The notes beneath the pieces were generated by a model that was given only the letters and a program-made list of their open reading frames with translations, made no database searches and was not told the origin of the DNA. A stretch of 64,000 nucleotides of DNA from Pectobacterium zantedeschiae. Its GTDB lineage: Bacteria; Pseudomonadota; Gammaproteobacteria; Enterobacterales; Enterobacteriaceae. Shown here piece by piece: positions 1 to 7,366 of the stretch (positions are counted from its first letter, which is position 1; each line of letters opens with the position of its first letter). Position numbers and translations under genes: made by a program. The DNA lies in assembly GCF_004137795.1 (NCBI RefSeq), contig NZ_NWTM01000001.1:496001-560000 (forward strand). The letters are read 5' to 3'.

Positions 1-586
1 TGGAGTTGATTTGTCCTTCATCTAATGCGCGACCCGGTTGTAATGTCAGCGTGACAGAAGAGGAGGGCGATTTTTGCTCACGAACAAATAGTGAAGGTTT
101 CGGTATGGCAAGGTGAACGCGAGCATTCTGAACAGGACCTAGCGTTTCTATCGTTCTTGATAGCTCGCCTTCCAGCGCACGTTGGTAATTAATCTGCTCA
201 CTGAATTGGCTGATGCCAAATTTTTCCTGGTCGAGCAATTCGAAACCAACTGCGCCGCCTTTTGGCAGCCCCAATTGAGCAAGTCGGAGTCGAGTTTCAT
301 AGACGTTTGCGGCAGGAATCATAATAGCGCCGCCGCTTTCCGCAAAGCGGTAAGGGATATTCAGCTTGGTTAATTCGCTGACAATCGCACCGCCGTCTCG
401 GTCGTTTATGTTGCTATAAAGGACCCGATAGTCTGGACCTTTGGCCCATAGAGTCAACGCAACGACGATTGCAATAGTCGCAGCTGCTGCGATCAAAAGC
501 GGAATCTTCGGATTGGCGCGTAACCGGTTGAGTATTTCGCCAAAGCTATTTTTACCGGTAGCGGAGCCGGTTAATGAGGCGTTCAT
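1..586 (-). CDS. fliF: Flagellar MS-ring protein FliF, N-terminal part, cut by window edge
   Basis: About 195 codons are visible; the gene runs off the left edge. Reading the minus strand from the ATG at 586 gives MNASLTGSATGKNSFGEILN, then a hydrophobic segment at about residues 27-47 (IPLLIAAAATIAIVVALTLW), then the periplasmic ring-building region including NDRDGGAIVSELTKLNIPYR. This matches the start of FliF, which forms the inner-membrane MS ring on which the flagellar motor and export gate are assembled. It is transcribed away from fliE, the usual divergent arrangement in enterobacteria, and would head the fliFGHIJK operon outside the window. The identification is firm; the C-terminal half cannot be judged. 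Confidence 0.95.
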   Translation of the reverse strand, partial: MNASLTGSATGKNSFGEILNRLRANPKIPLLIAAAATIAIVVALTLWAKGPDYRVLYSNINDRDGGAIVSELTKLNIPYRFAESGGAIMIPAANVYETRLRLAQLGLPKGGAVGFELLDQEKFGISQFSEQINYQRALEGELSRTIETLGPVQNARVHLAIPKPSLFVREQKSPSSSVTLTLQPGRALDEGQINS

Positions 587-685
587 ACTCTATCTCTGCT
601 TGGTTGTTGAACGATATACTTAACGTTGTGACGTGACAAAACAGAACTCCCTGATTGCGCAATCAATAAAACATTTCGCCTACAT

Positions 686-712
686 TTATCGGCATGTCAT
701 TATTTTCCGTAA
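686..712 (-). promoter_or_regulatory. Candidate sigma-28 promoter for fliF
   Basis: On the minus strand a perfect sigma-28 minus-10 element GCCGATAA lies at 693-686, about 100 bases before the fliF start. The 8 bases at the expected 11-base spacing (TTACGGAA) match the minus-35 consensus poorly. fliF operons are mainly FlhDC-activated with some sigma-28 input in enterobacteria, so a weak secondary promoter is plausible. Confidence 0.4.
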
Positions 713-735
713 AAGAAAAATCGATGGGTCGATAA
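710..735 (+). promoter_or_regulatory. Candidate sigma-28-like promoter for fliE
   Basis: TAAAAGAA at 710-717 and GTCGATAA at 728-735 resemble the sigma-28 elements with a 10-base spacer, one short of ideal, 112 bases before the fliE ATG. It overlaps the candidate fliF element on the other strand. A FlhDC-dependent sigma-70 promoter probably also lies in this 260-base gap but I could not place it. Confidence 0.35.
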
Positions 736-846
736 GGTGGCATTTTTCGCGCTAATTGTGCGATTTATCTGAAAAGCGGTGTGGTAGGGTAATGCTGTCA
801 TAGAAAATGCATAAGCAGTCTAACCTGTATGGTTCAGTGAGGTGTT

Positions 847-1161
847 ATGTCGGTTCAAGGTATTGATGGCGTTCTGCAACAAATGCAGGTCAAAGCTCTG
901 CAAGCTGCTGACACGCCAATAGCCAGACCATCAGTAGAACCTGGTTTTGCCAGTGAGTTGAAAGCCGCGATTGATAAGATCAGCGACACACAGCAGGTCG
1001 CTCGTACGCAGGCTGAAAAATTTACCCTGGGTGTGCCAGGCGTAGCATTGAATGATGTGATGGTCGATTTACAGAAGTCATCCATTTCAATGCAGATGGG
1101 TATTCAAGTTCGTAATAAACTGGTATCTGCGTATCAGGAAGTGATGAATATGTCCGTTTGA
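847..1161 (+). CDS. fliE: Flagellar hook-basal body complex protein FliE
   Basis: A 104-residue protein of the normal FliE length. The C-terminal helix with [20 protein letters not shown] and the ending YQEVMNMSV are diagnostic of FliE, the periplasmic junction protein linking the FliF MS ring to the rod and to the type III export gate. A GAGGTG ribosome site sits just before the ATG. It stands alone on the plus strand, divergent from fliF; the next gene, fliT, points back towards it, so fliE is a single-gene unit here as in E. coli. Confidence 0.96.
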   Translation: MSVQGIDGVLQQMQVKALQAADTPIARPSVEPGFASELKAAIDKISDTQQVARTQAEKFTLGVPGVALNDVMVDLQKSSISMQMGIQVRNKLVSAYQEVMNMSV

Positions 1162-1344
1162 TGTCACTTCATGGCATTAAACTGTCATTTTTAAAGTTAT
1201 TGCGTGTAATCCTCACTGTTAACATTGATGGGATTATGCGCGTCTTTATCTGTAATAAATACCCTCCTGCTTATTCCTTCCGCGTTTACTTATTTATTTC
1301 GTTAAGCATGTAGATTAAACAACGCAGTCACGGCAAAGAATAAC

Positions 1345-1376
1345 AAAAAAAAGCGCCTCGTATAAAACAAAGGCGC
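1345..1376 (-). terminator. Rho-independent terminator after fliT
   Basis: Stem arms AGGCGC (1371-1376) and GCGCCT (1353-1358) with a run of A on the plus strand at 1345-1352, which reads as a T tail on the minus strand. It lies 10 bases after the fliT stop and ends the fliDST transcript. Confidence 0.8.
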
Positions 1377-1385
1377 GTGCGGTCG

Positions 1386-1766
1386 TTATGAGCGCGTTTC
1401 GTCAGGCAAGGGTTCGTCAGGTAACCGTCGCTGCCCTGCAAATTCGCTATAAGTTGCATTAATTGACTTTTGCTTCAGCGATTGCCCCATTAACGAACTT
1501 AACTCATCCATCCGCTTCTGCAAAAGTTGCTTCACTTTTGCTTCATTATCCATCACTTCCTGCAAGATTTGTCGCAGATGCAGTCGCATCATACTGTCAA
1601 TCTCGTCAGGAATTGGCGTGTTAACTAAGCCTTCAACGGACTGAACATAGACAATCTCTTGCTCAACCAACGTATCCCATTGGCCGTTAATGGCCAGATG
1701 AAGAATTTTTTGACTCAGAGATAGAAGCTGTTGGTAATCTTTTAGAAGCCGATGGGGGGAGACCAT
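1386..1766 (-). CDS. fliT: Flagellar export chaperone FliT
   Basis: A 126-residue, mostly helical, charged protein. FliT binds the filament cap protein FliD and keeps it export-competent in the cytoplasm; in Salmonella it also binds FlhDC and represses class 2 genes. The identification rests on size, on residues such as YQQLLSLSQKILHLAINGQW, and above all on its place as the last gene of fliD-fliS-fliT. Its ATG overlaps the fliS stop by one base (TAATG), so the two are translationally coupled. A terminator follows directly. FliT proteins are poorly conserved, so synteny carries much of the weight. Confidence 0.9.
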   Translation of the reverse strand: MVSPHRLLKDYQQLLSLSQKILHLAINGQWDTLVEQEIVYVQSVEGLVNTPIPDEIDSMMRLHLRQILQEVMDNEAKVKQLLQKRMDELSSLMGQSLKQKSINATYSEFAGQRRLPDEPLPDETRS

Positions 1767-2176
1767 TAACGTACTTCCTGCTCTGGTTTGTAATTAGGGC
1801 CGATTTGCCGCCAGGCATCAGCGATATTTTCCAGCAACGCTTCAACTTCTTCTATCGCTTTTGCATCATTATGTAAATTGGCAATCAACAAACGCTGAGA
1901 CATGTAGTCGTACAGCGCAGATAGGTTTTCAACGAGTTCACCCCCTCTTTCTGCGTCTAATCCGGCTTTTAGTCCGTTATTGATAATGTTGATTGCTTTA
2001 GATAACGCCATACCTTTACCCGGGATGTCGCCTTGCTCCATGAGGATGCGCGCGCGCACCATCGCACTGCGCGCGCCATCAAACAGCATGACGATAAGCT
2101 GGTGAGGGCTTGCGCTCATCACACTGCTTTCAAGACCTACCTGAGCATAGGCCTGACTACCTTTCATATTGTACAT
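1766..2176 (-). CDS. fliS: Flagellar export chaperone FliS
   Basis: 136 residues from the ATG at 2176; an upstream in-frame GTG exists but the ATG matches the usual MY...KGSQAYAQVG start and has AGGT at a sensible distance. Conserved FliS blocks are visible: VMSASPHQLIVMLFDGARSA near the N-terminus and LYDYMSQRLLIANLHND in the centre. FliS wraps the C-terminal helix of flagellin and stops it polymerising in the cytoplasm. With three flagellin genes next door it probably serves all three, whose C-termini are identical. It lies 30 bases after fliD in the same transcript. Confidence 0.96.
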   Translation of the reverse strand: MYNMKGSQAYAQVGLESSVMSASPHQLIVMLFDGARSAMVRARILMEQGDIPGKGMALSKAINIINNGLKAGLDAERGGELVENLSALYDYMSQRLLIANLHNDAKAIEEVEALLENIADAWRQIGPNYKPEQEVR

Positions 2177-2206
2177 CACGCTACCTATCTACTTAATCAG
2201 CAAATT

Positions 2207-3595
2207 TTAGAGCTTGGAGAACATACTGGTTAAACGGGCACTCGTTGAACTCATCTGAGACATCGCTTTATCTAGAGCAGTAAACTGTGTCTGATAGCGA
2301 GCAATTGTTTCTTCAATGCCGTCTTGGATTCGCTGAGATTGGGTATCCAGGCTTTTAATCGTTTGATTAATACTATCTTCTTTCGTTTTGATAGTACCAT
2401 CAACGGTATCAAGGAGTTCTTTCAGATAACCACGGGTTTGTGTCGCAAAGCCAGTTTTGTCATTATCACCTACGAAAAAGGCTTGAACTTTACCTGGTTC
2501 TTCTTTAAGCGCTTTATCCAAGACAGTGTTGTCTATTTCAAGTTTGCCTGTCTTAAAATTTTGTTTGATACCTAAATCGGCGAGAATATTAAATTCACCA
2601 TTGTCGCTTTGTACTGTGGTGAGTTGTGCTTTAAGTTTGTTCTGTATACCTCGAACAGTTGAGTCACCAATTAATGCACCGTTTGTGCTGGATTGGTCTT
2701 CTCCAGCTTTAACTGCAGTGTATTTGGTTTGTGCAGCAATAGTATCCTGAAGACTGTTATAGGCATCGACCCATGCTTTTATCGCATCTTTCATGCCCGA
2801 GATATCTTGATCAATGGTCAGTGTTTCTGGTTTATCTGTTTCTGTTTTAGCTTGCAGCGTTAAGCTGACACCTTCAAATGCATCATCAATCGTGTTGCTT
2901 TGGCGCTCAATAGTGATGCCGTTTGCAATGATTATAGAATTCTGCGCTGCCACCTTCTCGGTTGTTGAACCCAGCACATTACCGCTGTCAGTTAGCGTAA
3001 TTTCACCTTTTTCGCCGCTGTTTCTGGCTGTTAGCATCAGGTAGTATTCGTCATCTTTTGCTTTGACCACACTGGCACTTACGCCGCCGTTTGCTTTATT
3101 AATAGCATCACGGACATCGTTCAACGTGGTTTCTCCGCCTTTGATGTCAACAGTCAATGACTTGCCATCGGCCTGAGCTATAGTGAGAGTGCTATCTGAG
3201 GAACTTAGCGCTGTCGTTGCACTGGTTTTAACACTGGAAGTGATGGAGTGAGCTTGAGCTAATTGCTGCACCTCAATACTGTAACTACCTGCGACAGCCT
3301 TACTGCTAGTTGTTGCAGTAAATGCCTTATTAGTGCTGGATACTTTTGTATTGGTGATCCCATCAATAGAGCCAGTGACAACACCGAATGACTGAGATTT
3401 CGCTAAAGTATTGGTTGCTGTATTGAGCTTGTCGAGTGCACTTTTCAGTGCGCTGACACCAGTAAGTTGAGCTTTATAACTGGATTGTTGTGTTGTAATG
3501 GGCGTCAAACGCTGGTTTTCAGCAGTTCTTAACTGTGTTAACAAACCGCTCAAATCTAAACCTGAACCTACACCTAATGAAGAAATGCTTGCCAT
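2207..3595 (-). CDS. fliD: Flagellar filament capping protein FliD (hook-associated protein 2)
   Basis: 462 residues, close to the 468 of E. coli FliD. The N-terminus MASISSLGVGSGLDLSGLLT and the coiled C-terminus ending QMSSTSARLTSMFSKL are typical; the Thr/Ser-rich centre is the variable exposed domain. FliD forms the pentameric cap that folds flagellin subunits at the growing filament tip. It heads fliD-fliS-fliT and is divergent from the first flagellin gene, each with its own sigma-28 promoter in the 326-base gap. Nothing is broken or missing. Confidence 0.96.
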   Translation of the reverse strand: MASISSLGVGSGLDLSGLLTQLRTAENQRLTPITTQQSSYKAQLTGVSALKSALDKLNTATNTLAKSQSFGVVTGSIDGITNTKVSSTNKAFTATTSSKAVAGSYSIEVQQLAQAHSITSSVKTSATTALSSSDSTLTIAQADGKSLTVDIKGGETTLNDVRDAINKANGGVSASVVKAKDDEYYLMLTARNSGEKGEITLTDSGNVLGSTTEKVAAQNSIIIANGITIERQSNTIDDAFEGVSLTLQAKTETDKPETLTIDQDISGMKDAIKAWVDAYNSLQDTIAAQTKYTAVKAGEDQSSTNGALIGDSTVRGIQNKLKAQLTTVQSDNGEFNILADLGIKQNFKTGKLEIDNTVLDKALKEEPGKVQAFFVGDNDKTGFATQTRGYLKELLDTVDGTIKTKEDSINQTIKSLDTQSQRIQDGIEETIARYQTQFTALDKAMSQMSSTSARLTSMFSKL

Positions 3596-3639
3596 GATCG
3601 AATCCTTTATCTATCCAGAGCCAATGGTCTATGTGACGA

Positions 3640-3666
3640 TTATCGGCAGTACGAATAATAAGTTTA
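3640..3666 (-). promoter_or_regulatory. Sigma-28 promoter of fliDST
   Basis: On the minus strand TAAACTTA (3666-3659), 11 bases, then GCCGATAA (3647-3640). The minus-10 element is a perfect sigma-28 consensus and the spacer is the ideal length. It lies 45 bases before the fliD start. Confidence 0.88.
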
Positions 3667-3821
3667 GCATTTTAAGTACGTGTTATTGCTGCTCACCGCA
3701 ATTGAGGTCGTTTTAGTTCTATCTACTAGTAAGGTAGACGTTGTTGACCCGTGTGGAGAATTCCTCCCGAAATGGCGCACCAGCACGTTTTGATGGCCAT
3801 AAAACTTATGCAGTAAAAAAT

Positions 3822-3848
3822 TAAAGCTTTTGAAAAGCGTTCCGATAA
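3822..3848 (+). promoter_or_regulatory. Sigma-28 promoter of flagellin gene 1
   Basis: TAAAGCTT (3822-3829), 11 bases, TCCGATAA (3841-3848), each one mismatch from the consensus TAAAGTTT / GCCGATAA. It lies 73 bases before the flagellin ATG. The leader differs from those of genes 2 and 3 in its middle part. Confidence 0.9.
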
Positions 3849-3921
3849 ACAAATACAACGGGGATGACCCCGTAGGTCTAACCCGAATTTATGTCTTCTC
3901 ATTGATAAAGGAACGCTTATC

Positions 3922-4797
3922 ATGGCATCGATTAATACTAACATCATGTCTCTGGTTACCCAGAACAACCTGAACAAATCACAATCTTCTCTGGGCACCG
4001 CTATTGAGCGTCTGTCTTCTGGTCTGCGTATCAATAGTGCAAAAGACGATGCTGCTGGTCAGGCGATTGCCAACCGTATGACAGCGCAGGTTAAAGGCCT
4101 GACTCAGGCTGCGCGTAACGCGAACGACGGTATCTCTCTGACGCAGACTGCAGAAGGTAACCTGAACGAAATCAACAACAACTTGCAGCGTGTTCGTGAG
4201 CTGGCAGTGCAGGCGGCAAGTGATACCAACGGTAGTACTGACCGTACTTCAATCTACACTGAAATGAAGCAACGTCTGGACGAAATCGACCGTGTTGCTA
4301 AATCAGCCTCTTTCAACGGCACGAACCTGCTGGATGGCACGGCAAGCGGCGGCATCAACATTCAGGTTGGTGCAAACACCGGTGCTAACGAAGTTATCAC
4401 TATTGACTCTGGAGCGCTGGTTAACGCGACGACTTCTGGTGCTGGCTTGGCTTCAGGCGTTTCTACCGCTGTTGATGCAATCAGTGGCGGTACTGGCACT
4501 ATCGGTGGTTCTGGTGGTCTGGCTGCAACAATTATTAGCAGCGTTGATACTGCACTGAAAGCGGTAGATACCGCTCGTAGTAACCTGGGTGCGATCCAGA
4601 ACCGTTTCGAATCCACGATCACCAACGTGAACAACACGATCAACAACCTGTCTAACGCCCGTGGCCGAATTCAGGATGCGGATTATGCGGTGGAAGTGTC
4701 GAACATGACCAAGGCGAACATTCTGCAACAGGCCGGTACGTCAGTGTTGTCTCAGGCGAACCAGGTTCCTCAGACCGTTCTGTCTCTGCTGCGTTAA
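3922..4797 (+). CDS. fliC: Flagellin, tandem copy 1
   Basis: 291 residues. The N-terminal [20 protein letters not shown] and C-terminal [13 protein letters not shown] are the D0/D1 helices that pack the filament core. There is almost no D2/D3 domain, so this is a short flagellin (E. coli has about 498 residues); the only variable stretch is about residues 165-215, rich in Gly, Ser, Thr and Ala ([15 protein letters not shown]). AAGGAACG precedes the ATG. It is the first of three tandem copies, each with its own sigma-28 promoter and terminator. Export should use FliS; Ser/Thr residues of the surface are the probable targets of the neighbouring glycosylation genes. Confidence 0.96.
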   Translation: MASINTNIMSLVTQNNLNKSQSSLGTAIERLSSGLRINSAKDDAAGQAIANRMTAQVKGLTQAARNANDGISLTQTAEGNLNEINNNLQRVRELAVQAASDTNGSTDRTSIYTEMKQRLDEIDRVAKSASFNGTNLLDGTASGGINIQVGANTGANEVITIDSGALVNATTSGAGLASGVSTAVDAISGGTGTIGGSGGLAATIISSVDTALKAVDTARSNLGAIQNRFESTITNVNNTINNLSNARGRIQDADYAVEVSNMTKANILQQAGTSVLSQANQVPQTVLSLLR

Positions 4798-4822
4798 TCG
4801 TAAGCAATACAGTGTGACGCTA

Positions 4823-4848
4823 AAACCCAGCCAGATGCTGGGTTTTTT
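4823..4848 (+). terminator. Terminator of flagellin gene 1
   Basis: Stem AACCCAGC / GCTGGGTT with loop CAGAT, then a T run, 26 bases after the stop codon. Confidence 0.88.
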
Positions 4849-4897
4849 CTTTCCGAAATAAATATTTTAAATAAAAAAACACATATAGACAAAAAAT

Positions 4898-4924
4898 TAA
4901 AGATTTTGAAAAAGGTTCCGATAA
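4898..4924 (+). promoter_or_regulatory. Sigma-28 promoter of flagellin gene 2
   Basis: TAAAGATT (4898-4905), 11 bases, TCCGATAA (4917-4924). It is 72 bases before the ATG. The leader that follows is almost the same as that of gene 3. Confidence 0.9.
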
Positions 4925-4996
4925 TTAATAAGGACGGGGATGAGCCAATGAGCTGAACCCGACATTTAACATCTCATTGATTAAGGAACGCTTATC

Positions 4997-5884
4997 ATGG
5001 CATCGATTAATACTAACATCATGTCTCTGGTTACCCAGAACAACCTGAACAAATCACAATCTTCTCTGGGCACCGCTATTGAGCGTCTGTCTTCTGGTCT
5101 GCGTATCAATAGTGCAAAAGACGATGCTGCTGGTCAGGCGATTGCCAACCGTATGACAGCGCAGGTTAAAGGCCTGACTCAGGCTGCGCGTAACGCGAAC
5201 GACGGTATCTCTCTGACGCAGACTGCAGAAGGTAACCTGAACGAAATCAACAACAACTTGCAGCGTGTTCGTGAGCTGGCAGTGCAGGCGGCAAGTGACA
5301 CCAATGGTCAAACTGACCGTGGTTCAATCTACACTGAAATGAAGCAACGTCTGGACGAAATCGACCGTGTTGCCGGCTCAGCCTCTTTCAACGGCACGAA
5401 CCTGCTGGATGGCACGGCAAGCGGTGGTATCAACATTCAGGTTGGTGCAAACACCGGTGCTAACGAAGTTATCACTATTGACTCTGGAGCGTTGGTTAAC
5501 GCTAAAACATCTGGCGGTCTGTCATCTGGCGTATCTAGTGCTGTTGCAGCAATCAGTGGAACGACTGCAAGTGGTGCGGTAACCGGCATTGGTGGTGACG
5601 ATGGTCTGGCTCAAAAAATTGTTGATGCCGTCGATACTGCGCTGAAAGCGGTAGATACTGCACGTAGTAACCTGGGTGCGATCCAGAACCGTTTCGAATC
5701 CACGATCACCAACGTGAACAACACGATCAACAACCTGTCTAACGCCCGTGGTCGAATTCAGGATGCGGATTATGCGGTGGAAGTGTCGAACATGACTAAG
5801 GCGAACATTCTGCAACAGGCCGGTACGTCAGTGTTGTCTCAGGCGAACCAGGTTCCTCAGACCGTTCTGTCTCTGCTGCGTTAA
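4997..5884 (+). CDS. fliC: Flagellin, tandem copy 2 (most divergent centre)
   Basis: 295 residues. Its first about 100 and last about 75 residues are identical to copies 1 and 3. The central stretch is its own: [20 protein letters not shown] followed by a [17 protein letters not shown] segment, where the other two have [17 protein letters not shown]-like sequence. It also has GQTDRGS instead of GSTDRTS and AGSASF instead of AKSASF. The same ribosome site and leader (GGAACGCTTATC before ATG) are used. It may be co-incorporated with the other flagellins or dominate under other conditions; the sequence does not say which. Confidence 0.96.
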   Translation: MASINTNIMSLVTQNNLNKSQSSLGTAIERLSSGLRINSAKDDAAGQAIANRMTAQVKGLTQAARNANDGISLTQTAEGNLNEINNNLQRVRELAVQAASDTNGQTDRGSIYTEMKQRLDEIDRVAGSASFNGTNLLDGTASGGINIQVGANTGANEVITIDSGALVNAKTSGGLSSGVSSAVAAISGTTASGAVTGIGGDDGLAQKIVDAVDTALKAVDTARSNLGAIQNRFESTITNVNNTINNLSNARGRIQDADYAVEVSNMTKANILQQAGTSVLSQANQVPQTVLSLLR

Positions 5885-5908
5885 TCGTAAGCAATATGAC
5901 ATGAAATT

Positions 5909-5934
5909 TAACCCAGCCAGGTGCTGGGTTTTTT
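5909..5934 (+). terminator. Terminator of flagellin gene 2
   Basis: Stem AACCCAGC / GCTGGGTT with loop CAGGT and a T run. It differs from the gene 1 hairpin by one loop base. Confidence 0.88.
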
Positions 5935-5983
5935 CTTTTTGAAGCAGATGTTTTTGAATAAAAAAGATGGATAGACAAAAAAT

Positions 5984-6010
5984 TAAAGGTTTTAAAAAAG
6001 GTTCCGATAA
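5984..6010 (+). promoter_or_regulatory. Sigma-28 promoter of flagellin gene 3
   Basis: TAAAGGTT (5984-5991), 11 bases, TCCGATAA (6003-6010), 72 bases before the ATG. Confidence 0.9.
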
Positions 6011-6082
6011 ATAGTAAGGACGGGGATGAGCCAATGAGCTGAACCCGACACTTAACATATCATTGATTAAGGAACGCTTATC

Positions 6083-6961
6083 ATGGCATCGATTAATACC
6101 AACATCATGTCTCTGGTTACCCAGAACAATCTGAACAAATCACAATCTTCTCTGGGCACCGCTATTGAGCGTCTGTCTTCTGGTCTGCGTATCAATAGTG
6201 CAAAAGACGATGCTGCTGGTCAGGCGATTGCCAACCGTATGACAGCGCAGGTTAAAGGCCTGACTCAGGCTGCGCGTAACGCGAACGACGGTATCTCTCT
6301 GACGCAGACTGCAGAAGGTAACCTGAACGAAATCAACAACAACTTGCAGCGTGTTCGTGAGCTGGCTGTGCAGGCAGCAAGTGATACCAACGGCAGTACT
6401 GACCGTACTTCAATCTACACTGAAATGAAGCAACGTCTGGACGAAATCGACCGTGTTGCTAAATCAGCCTCTTTCAACGGCACGAACCTGCTGGATGGCA
6501 CGGCAAGCGGCGGCATCAACATTCAGGTTGGTGCAAACACCGGTGCTAACGAAGTTATCGCTATCGACTCTGGCGCACTGGTTAATGCGACGACGACTTC
6601 TGGTGCTGGCTTGGCTTCAGGCGTTTCTACCGCAGTTGCTGCAATCAGTGGCGGTACTGGCACTATCGGTGGTTCTGGTGGTCTGGCTGCAACGATTATT
6701 AGCAGCGTTGATACTGCACTGAAAGCGGTAGATACCGCGCGTAGTAACCTGGGTGCGATCCAGAACCGTTTCGAATCCACGATCACCAACGTGAACAACA
6801 CGATCAACAACCTGTCTAACGCCCGTGGCCGAATTCAGGATGCGGATTATGCGGTGGAAGTGTCGAACATGACCAAGGCGAATATTCTGCAACAGGCCGG
6901 TACGTCAGTGTTGTCTCAGGCGAACCAGGTTCCTCAGACCGTTCTGTCTCTGCTGCGTTAA
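6083..6961 (+). CDS. fliC: Flagellin, tandem copy 3
   Basis: 292 residues. It is nearly the same protein as copy 1: differences are one extra Thr (TTTSGAGL), Ala for Asp in STAVAAIS, and Ile-Ala for Ile-Thr in EVIAIDSG. D0/D1 helices are intact. Its promoter, leader and post-stop sequence resemble those of copy 2, whereas its central coding region resembles copy 1, so the array is a mosaic. The glycosyltransferase gene follows after a terminator and a 353-base gap. Confidence 0.96.
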   Translation: MASINTNIMSLVTQNNLNKSQSSLGTAIERLSSGLRINSAKDDAAGQAIANRMTAQVKGLTQAARNANDGISLTQTAEGNLNEINNNLQRVRELAVQAASDTNGSTDRTSIYTEMKQRLDEIDRVAKSASFNGTNLLDGTASGGINIQVGANTGANEVIAIDSGALVNATTTSGAGLASGVSTAVAAISGGTGTIGGSGGLAATIISSVDTALKAVDTARSNLGAIQNRFESTITNVNNTINNLSNARGRIQDADYAVEVSNMTKANILQQAGTSVLSQANQVPQTVLSLLR

Positions 6962-6980
6962 TCGTAAGCAACATGACATG

Positions 6981-7013
6981 AAATTTAACCCGGCCATGTG
7001 CCGGGTTAAATTT
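6981..7013. terminator. Terminator of flagellin gene 3
   Basis: Long symmetric hairpin with arms AAATTTAACCCGGC and GCCGGGTTAAATTT around a 5-base loop, without a long T run but able to act on both strands. Confidence 0.8.
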
Positions 7014-7366
7014 ATCAGTCTCCTGTATTTCGGTGCTTTCTTACGTTTTTAATAGTATCTTCATGATTATTTTGCTTTAATTTCCCCATTCTTTGGTCTT
7101 TCAACTTGCTTTATGTACCTTGTGAGTAAATTTTTTCTGTTCATGGTTTTAAAAAATAGTTATAAGTGATTATTTATCATATAGATAAGTCGGATCACCA
7201 AGACAAGAACAGATTCCTGTAAAGTTGTCAGGAGAAGATGCTGTAGTTTTGATTCTAATGCTTTAAATAGCATGGTAATTGGTTGGTTTATTTATCGTTT
7301 AGTTTGATTTTCTCGCCTTAAAATGGAAATATTTATATATCTGTTTTGTCTACAAGGCTCCTTTCT
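7014..7366. other. AT-rich non-coding gap before the glycosylation island
   Basis: 353 bases, visibly richer in A and T than the flagellin genes. I see no ORF with a ribosome site, no RNA gene and no clear sigma-28 element. It must hold the promoter of the first glycosyltransferase gene, which I could not place. Confidence 0.5.

Noticed and set aside
3726-4034. 102-codon minus-strand frame in the fliD-fliC gap
   Set aside because: It overlaps both sigma-28 leader and the start of flagellin 1 and has no ribosome site.
4362-4728. Minus-strand open frames inside the flagellin genes, repeated in each copy
   Set aside because: They recur only because the flagellin sequence is repeated; no start signals.
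3822-7013. Invertible phase-variation switch at the flagellin array
   Set aside because: All three genes point the same way with separate promoters, and I see no recombinase gene or inverted repeats flanking a segment.
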